In this document: in pieces, positions 9,557-17,309 of the stretch
Layout: every line of letters begins with the position of its first letter
Position numbering within the stretch: position 1 is the first letter of the stretch
DNA from: Polynucleobacter difficilis
Lineage (GTDB): Bacteria > Pseudomonadota > Gammaproteobacteria > Burkholderiales > Burkholderiaceae
DNA: 64,000 nt
NCBI RefSeq assembly: GCF_003065365.1
Contig: NZ_CP023276.1
Span: forward strand, 1,550,001-1,614,000
Reading direction: 5' to 3'
Position numbers and translations under genes: made by a program
Notes under the pieces: model-generated
The model's input: the letters and a program-made list of their open reading frames with translations, nothing else
Told to the model about the DNA's origin: nothing
Databases searched by the model: none

Positions 9557-9829
9557 AAACCATTAGGATTTCAAGAGCTTACATCTCCTAAACATCGGTG
9601 TGGTGATTGGTTTAGTAAAATATAAGATCATTCAAGAAATAGGCTCTTACCCTTTGGTTTTAAAAAACCACAGGTTGTTTAGAGCAATCCTCTAATACTT
9701 CGTTGCTCCAAACAGCCTTATATGCGGTTGGTAGGCATTACTTAAGGTGGCGCTTAAATGACCAATTCTCACCTTTTATCTCAAAACAAGTTTTTTAAAA
9801 TTAGGTGAGTTTGGGTTCTCTCTGGTTAT
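9557..9829. repeat. Structured island-end repeat, copy 1 (diverged)
   Basis: Copy of a family also found at 16585, 24359-24677 and 29644. Shared blocks in order are: AGGATTTCAAGAG, an ATCGGTGTGG block (arm-type site relic), CTTTGGTTTT...AAACCACAGG (hairpin B), TTTAGAGCAAT...GTTGCTCCAAA (hairpin A), a decayed GCATTACTTAAGGT palindrome (hairpin C), TCTCAAAACAAG, and a terminal GGTTCTCTCTGGTTATGAG matching the tRNA-Ile anticodon-loop core. The right part (9735-9829) is also alignable to 24366-24465. No coding potential. It fills most of the 540-bp gap between cioA and the Bug receptor. Confidence 0.6.
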
Positions 9830-9914
9830 GAGTACCCTGCATTAATCAGCCTAGTCAGGGCCCCTATATAAATTAGGCTTTTTAAGGCATTCGTTGCAAT
9901 AAAGAATTTAACCT

Positions 9915-10889
9915 TTAATCAACTGTCATTTTGGAAGTTTGAATCACCTTACCCCAGCGATCCAATTCTTTGCGGGTAAAGTCACCCAGCTCAGCAGGCG
10001 TCATCGTTTGAATGGTTGTTCCAGCGCCGTCCGCTCTAGCTTTAGCTTCTGGCGAGTTCAAAGCCGATCCAAGTGCTAGGTTCAGTTTTTGAATGATCTC
10101 TGGATTAGTGCCAGCAGGCGCAAACATAGCAAACCACGAATCTAATTCATAATTTGGCAAGCCCGCTTCATCTGTTGTTGGCATCTGTGGCAAAGCGCCA
10201 AGGCGCTTCTTTCCAGTGACGGCTAAACCACGCAACCGTCCAGCTTGAATTTGACTGACAACACCAGCTGGGGTTGTAATAAACATATCAACCTGCCCGC
10301 CCATTAAATCTTGAACTGCAGGGCCCGATCCGCGATACGGAATATGGGTAATGAATGTTCCGGTTTGTTGCTTAAAGAGTTCGCCTGCAATGTGCTGAAT
10401 CGAGCCAGACCCTGAGGAAGCGTAATTTAACTTACCCGGATTCTTCTTTGCATACGCAATCAGTTCCTTCAAATTATTAATCGGTAGCTTGGGGTTAATT
10501 GCGATTACTTGCGGAGCCACCGTCATCATGCCGACTGGAGCAAAATCCCGAATCGGATCCCAGCCCGCCTGCTTAAACAAATGGGGGTTTCCAACATGGT
10601 AGCCGCTGTAACTCACGAGCAAGGTGTAGCCATCTGGCTTGGATCGTGCAACGAATTGATTGCCAATGTTTCCAGATCCTCCTGGTTTATTTTCAACCAA
10701 TACCGGCACTCCTAGAGTCTTACTCATGGACTCCGCTACCAACCGCGCAGAAAAATCCGTGGTCCCTCCGGGCGCTGTTGGCACAACCAGGGTAATTGGC
10801 TTATTAGGCCAGCTTTGGGCGTGCACGCCAGCAGATGCGATAAAAATACAGATGAGGTTGATTGCAATTAGTTTGATATTTTTGAACAT
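9915..10889 (-). CDS. Bug/TctC-family tripartite tricarboxylate-type substrate-binding protein
   Basis: 324-aa periplasmic binding protein of the Bug (TctC-like) family, greatly expanded in Bordetella/Burkholderiales. Signal peptide ends VHAQ; the mature protein begins with the family signature SWPNKPITLVVP-APGG. It also has YKKNPGKLNYASSGSGS-type and VPYRG-type (IPYRGSGPA) ligand-loop patterns. No TctA/TctB membrane genes are adjacent, so it is an orphan receptor that may use permeases elsewhere. It is the last gene of a - strand operon (CaiB, HMG-CoA lyase, VOC protein, Bug), 12 bp after the VOC gene, so its ligand is probably an organic acid degraded by that pathway. Confidence 0.92.
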   Translation of the reverse strand: MFKNIKLIAINLICIFIASAGVHAQSWPNKPITLVVPTAPGGTTDFSARLVAESMSKTLGVPVLVENKPGGSGNIGNQFVARSKPDGYTLLVSYSGYHVGNPHLFKQAGWDPIRDFAPVGMMTVAPQVIAINPKLPINNLKELIAYAKKNPGKLNYASSGSGSIQHIAGELFKQQTGTFITHIPYRGSGPAVQDLMGGQVDMFITTPAGVVSQIQAGRLRGLAVTGKKRLGALPQMPTTDEAGLPNYELDSWFAMFAPAGTNPEIIQKLNLALGSALNSPEAKARADGAGTTIQTMTPAELGDFTRKELDRWGKVIQTSKMTVD

Positions 10890-10901
10890 GGTATCTAGCC
10901 C

Positions 10902-11297
10902 TTATTTGATTAATTCGGAGATCTCAATCAAGTTCTGATCGGGGTCGCGTACGTAAACGGAATTGATTTTTTGAGTAGCGCCTGTCCGCATGACTGGTCC
11001 CTCAATAATTGGCCACTGCGCTTGATTCAGATTGGCTATCACCTCATTCAGCGGTCGATCAGCAATAAAACATAAATCCAAGGACCCCGGTGTTGGGATA
11101 TCCGCTTTGGGCTCAAACTCTTTACCCTTAATGTGTAGGTTGATTTTTTGATTACCAAAGCGAAAGGCTTTACGCTCCACTGGCGGCGTTCCGCCAATAA
11201 AAGATTCCAACTGCATGCCGAGTACCCGCGTGTAAAAATCAATGCAGGCAGTTTCTTTTGCAGTTGTTAAAACCAGATGGTCTAAGTGATCAATCAT
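10902..11297 (-). CDS. VOC-superfamily (glyoxalase/bleomycin-resistance-like) protein
   Basis: 131-aa single VOC-fold protein, two beta-alpha-beta-beta-beta units, cytoplasmic. The ATG at 11297 is preceded by a strong AGGGGGAG Shine-Dalgarno; a longer reading into the upstream gene is not supported. HLDHLVL near the N terminus supplies the first metal-ligand His, FYTRVLGM the usual hinge, and DPDQNLIEISE the C-terminal Glu. Relatives are lyases, isomerases or extradiol dioxygenases acting on small acids. Its place between HMG-CoA lyase and a Bug receptor suggests a step in the same catabolic route; the reaction is unknown. Confidence 0.82.
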   Translation of the reverse strand: MIDHLDHLVLTTAKETACIDFYTRVLGMQLESFIGGTPPVERKAFRFGNQKINLHIKGKEFEPKADIPTPGSLDLCFIADRPLNEVIANLNQAQWPIIEGPVMRTGATQKINSVYVRDPDQNLIEISELIK

Positions 11298-11307
11298 AGC
11301 GCTCCCC

Positions 11308-12222
11308 CTATTGGCAAGGCGGCTCTGGATGCAAATCGTGAATGCGTCCGGCTTTAGCAACTTGACCTGGGACATCATGACCCACAATCTGCGGGAGTCT
11401 TTTTGCAATCGCCAGCAGCGCATCCACATCAATACCGGTATCGTACCCCATTGCATCCACCATATGAATGGCATCTTCACTGCATACGTTGCCGCTCGCT
11501 CCAGGAGCATAAGGGCAACCGCCTAAGCCGCCTAATGAGCCGTCAAAGCGCGTAATCCCAGACTGCACGGAAGCCAGTATGTTTGCCAAACCCATACCCC
11601 TCGTATTGTGAAAATGCATGGTGAGTTGCAAGTGTTTAAATTGCTTGTGAAGAGCGTCGATCATTTTTGTCACCTGTACCGGTTGAGCCATTCCCGTTGT
11701 GTCGCAAATGGTGACGCCACGAACGCCTAAATTATCAAAACGGCTTACGTAATCAATCACAACATCCTGGGGAACATCTCCCTCCATCGGGCAGCCAAAT
11801 GCGGTGGATAAAGAGACGTTAATTGGAATTCTGCCGTTGATGAATTCAATCACCTCGCGCAAAGCCGAGAAGCTCTCTTCGCGTCCCATCCGCAAATTAC
11901 TGCGGTTATGGGTTTCTGAAGTCGACATGACTAAATTCAGCTCATCCGCTTTTGAATCCAAAGCGCGCTGTGCACCCCGTAAATTAGGTACCAATACTGA
12001 ATACTCTACTTTGGGATTGCGCTGAATTCGGCTCATGACCTCTTCAGCATCTTTCAGCATCGGAATTGCTTTGGGCGATGTAAAGGAAGTGACCTCGACC
12101 TTTGCATATCCGCATTGGCTTAAGGTGTCGATCAATTCGACCTTTTGATCGGTTGGGATAAAGTTTGGCTCAATTTGAAAGCCATCCCGCGTAGCAACTT
12201 CATTAAAGTAAATTCGGTTCAT
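11308..12222 (-). CDS. Hydroxymethylglutaryl-CoA lyase family protein
   Basis: 304-aa TIM-barrel enzyme of the HMG-CoA lyase / DRE-TIM metallolyase superfamily, cleaving a 3-hydroxy-3-methylglutaryl-CoA-type substrate to acetyl-CoA and a keto acid. Visible motifs are EVATRDGFQ (catalytic Arg-Asp), the metal-binding HFHNTRG, and the HMG-lyase signature GGLGGCPYAPGASGNV with the catalytic Cys. I prefer the ATG at 12222 because it leaves the upstream stop at 12230 intact; an ATG at 12246 would overlap it. Pairing with a CaiB CoA-transferase suggests that the acid is first activated to a CoA ester and then split. Confidence 0.88.
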   Translation of the reverse strand: MNRIYFNEVATRDGFQIEPNFIPTDQKVELIDTLSQCGYAKVEVTSFTSPKAIPMLKDAEEVMSRIQRNPKVEYSVLVPNLRGAQRALDSKADELNLVMSTSETHNRSNLRMGREESFSALREVIEFINGRIPINVSLSTAFGCPMEGDVPQDVVIDYVSRFDNLGVRGVTICDTTGMAQPVQVTKMIDALHKQFKHLQLTMHFHNTRGMGLANILASVQSGITRFDGSLGGLGGCPYAPGASGNVCSEDAIHMVDAMGYDTGIDVDALLAIAKRLPQIVGHDVPGQVAKAGRIHDLHPEPPCQ

Positions 12223-12229
12223 ATTTATC

Positions 12230-13423
12230 TCAGTGCGTAAATGCAATGCCTTTCTCTTTTAACGCAGCAATCTGCTGGCTAGTGAGCCCAATCTCGCTCA
12301 AGATTTGATCGGTTTGCTCGCCCACCTCCGGTGCCAGTGATTTGATCGAGCCTGGTGTTCGCGATAACTTAGGAACAATACCCGGAACCTGCAAAGCACT
12401 CCCATCCTTCATATGGATTGTTTCAATCATTCCACGGGCGTGGTAGTGGGGGTCCTTGGCAATATCTTCAACCGTAAATATCTTGCCTGCAGGAACACTG
12501 GCCCGATCCAGTGCCTCTAGAACCTGTTCCGCAGTCATTTGACTAGCCCAAATGCCAATTGCCTGATCCAATTCACCAACCCGTTTTACTCGCCCGTCAT
12601 TGCTGCCGAGTCCGGCGTCTTGACCCAGATCTTCCCGTCCTATGACTTGCATAAGGCGCTTAAAAATACTATCGCCATTACCCGCAATCAAAACGTACTT
12701 TCCGTCCCGGCACTGATATGCATTGGATGGCGCAATACCCGGTAATGCACTGCCGGCCGCTTGCCTTACTTCACCAAAGGCGCTGTACTCCGGCAGCAGA
12801 CTCTCCATGCAGTTAAAGACTGCTTCGTAAAGTGCAATATCGATGACTTGCCCTTTGCCGCTGGTATGCCGCTCCTGCAATGCAAGCAAAATTCCAATAA
12901 CGCCATGTAGCGAGGCGAGTGTGTCTCCAATGCTGATGCCGACTCGCACTGGAGTTCGCCCTGGCTCGGCGGTTAAGTGCCGCAAACCACCCATGGCTTC
13001 CGCTACTACGCCAAATCCAGGCTTATCGCGGTAAGGGCCTGTTTGACCATAGCCACTGATGCGCAGCACGATTAACTCGGGGTTGATCTTTAGTAAATCA
13101 TTTGGATCAAGACCCCAGGACTCTAAGGTGCCTGGGCGAAAATTTTCGATCAGGATATCTGCCTCTTGAATTAAGGCCCTTACAATCTCTTGCGCCTCCA
13201 AGAGCTTTAAGTCTAAGGAAAGTGAACGCTTATTACGTGACTGAACCTGCCACCAAACGGATGTACCGTCTTTTAGCAAACGCCATTTGCGTAGCGCATC
13301 TCCAACGATTGGCGCCTCGATCTTAATGACATCCGCACCAAAGTCACCCAATGTCTTAGCCGCAAAAGGACCGGCAATGAGCTGACCCATTTCAATTACT
13401 TTGAGATTTGCTAAAGGCTCCAT
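12230..13423 (-). CDS. CaiB/BaiF (family III) CoA-transferase
   Basis: 397-aa family III CoA-transferase, cytoplasmic, moving CoA from one carboxylic acid to another via aspartyl-CoA intermediates. Family marks are VIEMGQLIAGPFAA at the N terminus, FGADVIKIE, ENFRPGTLE and SGYGQTGPY, with the catalytic Asp near residue 167 in SIGDTLASLHG. Full length for the family. It is the first gene of the CaiB - HMG-CoA lyase - VOC - Bug operon and the likely activating step. A second family III transferase with its own Bug receptor lies at 28286-29509. Confidence 0.92.
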   Translation of the reverse strand: MEPLANLKVIEMGQLIAGPFAAKTLGDFGADVIKIEAPIVGDALRKWRLLKDGTSVWWQVQSRNKRSLSLDLKLLEAQEIVRALIQEADILIENFRPGTLESWGLDPNDLLKINPELIVLRISGYGQTGPYRDKPGFGVVAEAMGGLRHLTAEPGRTPVRVGISIGDTLASLHGVIGILLALQERHTSGKGQVIDIALYEAVFNCMESLLPEYSAFGEVRQAAGSALPGIAPSNAYQCRDGKYVLIAGNGDSIFKRLMQVIGREDLGQDAGLGSNDGRVKRVGELDQAIGIWASQMTAEQVLEALDRASVPAGKIFTVEDIAKDPHYHARGMIETIHMKDGSALQVPGIVPKLSRTPGSIKSLAPEVGEQTDQILSEIGLTSQQIAALKEKGIAFTH

Positions 13424-13468
13424 AGTCGTACTATTCTCAAAAAAATGATTTCAAGGATCTCAGGCAAT

Positions 13469-16255
13469 CTATCCGGTATTTCTAAGCCCGGCTGCGATTC
13501 CATTGATGGCAATATGAATACCCCTCTGTACCCTATCATCATGCTTGCCTGCTCGATAGCGTCTTGCTAACTCGATCTGTAAATGATGCAGTGGGTCGAT
13601 ATAAGGAAAGCGGGTTCGTATCGATCTTGCTAGGGATGGATTATTAGCGAGACGTACTTTTTCTCCAGTAACTAAGTTCAGGGCATCTACTGTTTTATTC
13701 CACTCAGCTTCAATAGCGGTAAATATTTTCTTGCGTAGCTTCACATCAGGGACTAGTTCGCTATAACGAGAGGCCAATGCTAAATCACTCTTGGCTAGAG
13801 CCATATCCATATTCGATAACAAGGTCCTAAAAAATGGCCAATCCTTATACATCTTTTGCAAAAGAGCGAGTGCCGCTTTCTTATCTGCAGCCTTAGGGTG
13901 ATTTAAGAACTCGTCAACCGCAGATCCAAAGCCAAACCAACCCGGAAGGGTCAAACGGCATTGACCCCAGCTAAATCCCCATGGAATCGCCCTTAAATCT
14001 TCGATTTTCTGATTAGCCTTACGACTCGCTGGCCTAGAACCAATATTGAGCTTTGCAATCTCTCGAATCGGCGTTGCATCAAAGAAATATTCAGCAAACC
14101 CTGGAGTCTCATACACAAGAGCTCGGTAAGCACGCATACTATCTTGCGAGATTTTCGCGGCAGCCTCTAAAAATGCTTTACTCGCCGGCTTAGTTGGCTT
14201 TAGCAAAGTGGCCTCTAGCGTTGCGGCTACTAATGTTTCTAAATTGCGTCTACCAATCTCAGGATTGGCGTACTTTGACCCAATCACTTCGCCCTGCTCG
14301 GTTAACCGAATTTGTCCACGGACCGTACCAGGAGGCTGAGCCAAGATTGCCTCGTAACTTGGGCCCCCGCCACGACCAACGGTACCGCCTCTGCCATGGA
14401 ACAAGCGGAGCTTCACACCATGCTTTTCCTCCAGCGGCTGGAATACATTAACTAAGGCAAGCTCCGCACAATATAACTCCCAATTGCTTGTGACAATCCC
14501 GCCATCTTTATTCGAGTCAGAATAGCCCAACATAATGTCTTGCTCAGCACCAGAGCGCTTTACTAAATCTAAGATTCCCGGCAAGGCATAGAAATCGTGC
14601 ATGATTGGGGCGGCATTACGCAAATCTTCAATTGTCTCGAATAATGGAACAACAATGAGGTCGGCTGTGGATTTCTTACCTAAGGTTTCATGCATTAAGC
14701 CCACTTCTTTTTGGAGCAGCAGAACCTCTAGTAGGTCGCTGACAGTCTCAGTGTGACTGATGATGTAGTGGCGAATAGTGTCATTACCAAAGAGATGGCG
14801 CGTTTTCTTGGCCATTTCAAAAATGGCGATTTCAGAAAGTGCGAATTCAGAGTATTGATGGCCAACCACACGAAGTGGTCTTGGGTCTTTTAAGAGAGAT
14901 AGCAAAAGCTCGCGTCTTTGCTCTTCAGAAAGACTTGAATAATCCACCTGAATGGATGCCACTTTAAGTAGTTCAGCCAAAACAGCTTCATGCATATCTG
15001 AGCTTTGACGCAAGTCCACCGTAGCCAAATGAAAACCAAAGACCTCAACCGCTCTAATCAAGCCATGTAAGCGGCGATTTGCCAGCGCTTTTGCACCTTG
15101 CAACACAAGTGAAGCTTCGATTGTCTTGAGATCCGATAAAAAATCGTGTGAACTACTGTAGGGGTTTTGCGGCGCCACAGCATGACGAACGGCATCTGTT
15201 CCAGTCAATGTCTTTAAAGTAGCTGCCAGCCGAGAATAAATACCAGTGAGCGCTCTGCGATAGGGCTCATCCTGACGATGCTCATTGGTATCTGGGGAGC
15301 TGGCTGCAAGCGCTTGCATCTTTTTCGGGAATTGTAGGAGCAGCGCGGATACGGATAACTCTCTGCCCAAGTAATGCACTTCAGTTAAATAGTGCCGTAA
15401 TACCATTTCAGCTTGCCTAGACACTGCGTACTCCAGTGTCTTAGCGGTGACATTGGGGTTGCCATCACGATCGCCGCCAATCCACTGACCCATCTTGAGA
15501 AAGCTAGCTACGGGATTTCCGGCAAGGGAACCCTCTATTTCAGCGTAGATCTTGGGAATTTCTCTTAAAAAAGTAGTTTCATAGTACGTTAGCGCATTCT
15601 CAATTTCGTCAGCAACTGTTAGCTTAGTAAATCGCAATAAACGGGTATGCCAAAGCTGCAATACACGAGCCCGAATTTGCTCCTCATTGGCTTTCAGATC
15701 TTTATTAAGCAGGGCGTCCTTTTCTGGATTATTTGCTTTTGATGATTCTTTAATCTGATCACGTGCAGCCAAGAGATTGGCAATATCCCGCTCAGCTTCC
15801 AAAATACTGGTTCTTTGCACTTCAGTAGGATGGGCTGTCAGCACCGGGGAGATCAAACTCTCTTCCAGCGTCTTGGAGATCAGCTTATTTGTTACGCCGG
15901 CAGCATGCAGTTTTTTCATGGTCATAGAAACGCTGCCATCTTGATAGCCGCCAATACGTTCGTGCTCTATACGAAGACGAATGTCATGCCTATCTTCAGC
16001 TAAATTTGCTAAATGACTAAAGTAAGTAAAAGCACGAAGGACTTTTACCGCATTGTCACTAGTGAGCCCTTTAAGAAGTTTGCTCAGTTCGTGATTGGCT
16101 TTCTGATTGGCATCACGATGAAAGGCCACAGATAATTTTCTGATCTGCTCTACCAAGGCATAGACAATATCGCCCTCCTGCTCGCGAATGATGTCGCCTA
16201 GAATTTTTCCTAATAGTCGGATGTCATCTATTAACGGTAGTTCGGTATTTTTCAA
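13469..16255 (-). CDS. ppc: Phosphoenolpyruvate carboxylase
   Basis: About 928 aa. It carboxylates phosphoenolpyruvate to oxaloacetate, replenishing the TCA cycle. Recognisable parts are the TAHPTEVQR motif with catalytic His, the GGDRDGNP substrate loop, MLGYSDSNKDGG, the glycine-rich FHGRGGTVGRGGGP loop, and the terminal family ending IAAGLRNTG. I favour the TTG at 16255 because AGGTGGAG lies 6 bases upstream; a GTG at 16267 (four more residues) is the alternative. It is transcribed alone towards the CoA-transferase operon. It is usually a core gene, so its position between island repeats is worth noting. Confidence 0.96.
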   Translation of the reverse strand: MKNTELPLIDDIRLLGKILGDIIREQEGDIVYALVEQIRKLSVAFHRDANQKANHELSKLLKGLTSDNAVKVLRAFTYFSHLANLAEDRHDIRLRIEHERIGGYQDGSVSMTMKKLHAAGVTNKLISKTLEESLISPVLTAHPTEVQRTSILEAERDIANLLAARDQIKESSKANNPEKDALLNKDLKANEEQIRARVLQLWHTRLLRFTKLTVADEIENALTYYETTFLREIPKIYAEIEGSLAGNPVASFLKMGQWIGGDRDGNPNVTAKTLEYAVSRQAEMVLRHYLTEVHYLGRELSVSALLLQFPKKMQALAASSPDTNEHRQDEPYRRALTGIYSRLAATLKTLTGTDAVRHAVAPQNPYSSSHDFLSDLKTIEASLVLQGAKALANRRLHGLIRAVEVFGFHLATVDLRQSSDMHEAVLAELLKVASIQVDYSSLSEEQRRELLLSLLKDPRPLRVVGHQYSEFALSEIAIFEMAKKTRHLFGNDTIRHYIISHTETVSDLLEVLLLQKEVGLMHETLGKKSTADLIVVPLFETIEDLRNAAPIMHDFYALPGILDLVKRSGAEQDIMLGYSDSNKDGGIVTSNWELYCAELALVNVFQPLEEKHGVKLRLFHGRGGTVGRGGGPSYEAILAQPPGTVRGQIRLTEQGEVIGSKYANPEIGRRNLETLVAATLEATLLKPTKPASKAFLEAAAKISQDSMRAYRALVYETPGFAEYFFDATPIREIAKLNIGSRPASRKANQKIEDLRAIPWGFSWGQCRLTLPGWFGFGSAVDEFLNHPKAADKKAALALLQKMYKDWPFFRTLLSNMDMALAKSDLALASRYSELVPDVKLRKKIFTAIEAEWNKTVDALNLVTGEKVRLANNPSLARSIRTRFPYIDPLHHLQIELARRYRAGKHDDRVQRGIHIAINGIAAGLRNTG

Positions 16256-16267
16256 ATGAGACTCCAC

Positions 16268-16497
16268 CTATAGGCATTAAGATAATGAGCAGTAGATTAT
16301 TGGTATTAAGGCGTAGTTTGATTAATGATTCATTTTAATCATTCAATTTCGCTTTTATGAAATTAGCCTAAAGTTATGCCTTGGTAGCCATGCCCCGCAA
16401 TCTACATATAGTTCATTACTCCATTTACTGACCTATATCTATTGGGCTGAATGCGGGAGATGTATAGAGACTGCCTACACACACGGCAGAGCAGAAA
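16268..16497. other. Intergenic region upstream of ppc
   Basis: AT-rich stretch with an imperfect ATTAATGATTCATTTTAATCATT palindrome-like segment near 16320-16342, plausibly in the ppc promoter region. No gene or RNA recognised. Confidence 0.3.
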
Positions 16498-16526
16498 GAA
16501 AAACGGCCTAGGGATCTCTCCCTAAG
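16498..16526 (-). terminator. Hairpin terminator beside tRNA-Ile fragment
   Basis: On the - strand CTTAGGGA-GAGA-TCCCTAGG (8-bp stem with one G-T pair) is followed by CCGTTTTTC. It lies just 3' of the tRNA-Ile 3'-half repeat in tRNA orientation, as a tRNA gene terminator would. Confidence 0.7.
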
Positions 16527-16539
16527 TCTTTGATATTGC

Positions 16540-16584
16540 TGGTGGGCCCACCAGGACTTGAACCTGGGACCAAAGGATTATGAG
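16540..16584 (-). repeat. tRNA-Ile(CAT) 3'-half direct repeat (attachment-site copy)
   Basis: Forty-five bases identical, apart from the intron, to the 3' part of the tRNA-Ile(CAT) gene at 57241: on the - strand CTCATAATCC, variable and T-arm, acceptor strand TGGGCCC, ACCA. There is no matching 5' half, so it is not a functional tRNA gene. The copy starts exactly in the anticodon loop, marking the recombination core of a tyrosine-recombinase-type element that inserted into the anticodon loop. Confidence 0.85.
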
Positions 16585-16800
16585 AGCAGATATCCAAAGA
16601 AAACCACTAGGATTTCAAGAGCTTACGTCGCCTGTTTATCGGTGTGTGAGTATTTGTGTGACTAATTTAAACAGAGCAGAAGAAACACTGACTCACTCTT
16701 TGGTTTTCTAAACCACAGGATTTTTGGAGCAACCATCTAACACCTCGTTGCTCCAAAGTACTTTTTGAGTGGTTAATAAGCGTTACTTAAAGTAACGCTT
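16585..16800. repeat. Structured island-end repeat, copy 2
   Basis: Directly abuts the tRNA-Ile fragment. Order on the + strand: AGCAGATATCCAAAG, AGGATTTCAAGAG, two arm-type sites (GGTGTGTGAG and TTGTGTGAC), hairpin B at 16698-16718 (CTTTGGTTTT/AAACCACAG), hairpin A at 16723-16757 (TTTGGAGCAAC/GTTGCTCCAAA), and hairpin C at 16778-16800, a perfect 11-1-11 palindrome AAGCGTTACTT/AAGTAACGCTT. Highly similar to 24466-24677 and 29644-29859. No coding potential. It could be an element end with recombinase-binding sites or an expressed structured RNA. Confidence 0.75.
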
Positions 16801-16925
16801 GATTAGCCAATGACCGCCATCGACCCAAAGGCGGACCTTGGCGGAACATGGCTCCACCAATCAACGATAGCAATCCGATTACTTCACAACAACCCAATCT
16901 ATAGGCTAGATTGAGGTGATTTAAC

Positions 16926-17294
16926 TTATAAATTAAATCTTGCTGTAATCACTTTCGCCTTTATCTTGATAACTGCTATGGCCTTAGCACCCTTGGGAAT
17001 AGCGAAATTACCTTTCACTTCCAATTTCCCTTCATTAGGCAGTAGCTCATAATCTTTTTTATCTGATCCAATTAAGACTGTCAGCTTTGCGGTCCCACCA
17101 TCTATAGGTATCGGTTTACCGTGGTCCGTCAAATACAGCGACAAGCTATCAGGCTTTGCAACCAATTCAATATCAATGTCCTTAGCCTCTACTATGACAC
17201 CGCCATGCATTGGTTTTAATTCATGGCCAGCTCCAGCTTGAACTAAGCCAGTAAAACTGATGAGCAAGGTTGCAATCAACATCATTGATTTCAT
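16926..17294 (-). CDS. Small periplasmic protein of the metal-efflux operon
   Basis: 122 aa with a signal peptide ending VQA and a mature start AGAGHE. The remainder is a beta-rich domain with MHGGVIVEA, similar in layout to small periplasmic proteins found next to Cus/Czc RND pumps. AAGGGG precedes the ATG. It is the last gene of the efflux operon, 15 bp after the RND pump gene. A metal-binding or chaperone role is inferred from its position and the His/Met-containing N terminus; no catalytic motif is present. Confidence 0.7.
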   Translation of the reverse strand: MKSMMLIATLLISFTGLVQAGAGHELKPMHGGVIVEAKDIDIELVAKPDSLSLYLTDHGKPIPIDGGTAKLTVLIGSDKKDYELLPNEGKLEVKGNFAIPKGAKAIAVIKIKAKVITARFNL

Positions 17295-17309
17295 ATAAAC
17301 CCCTTTAAA

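Noticed and set aside
11298..11510. Longer N terminus for the VOC protein
   Set aside because: It would overlap the HMG-CoA lyase gene by about 200 bases, and the internal ATG at 11297 has a strong AGGGGGAG site.
13469..16255. Treating ppc as certain island cargo
   Set aside because: Although it lies between repeat remnants, it is normally a core gene; an ancestral gene trapped between insertions explains it equally well.
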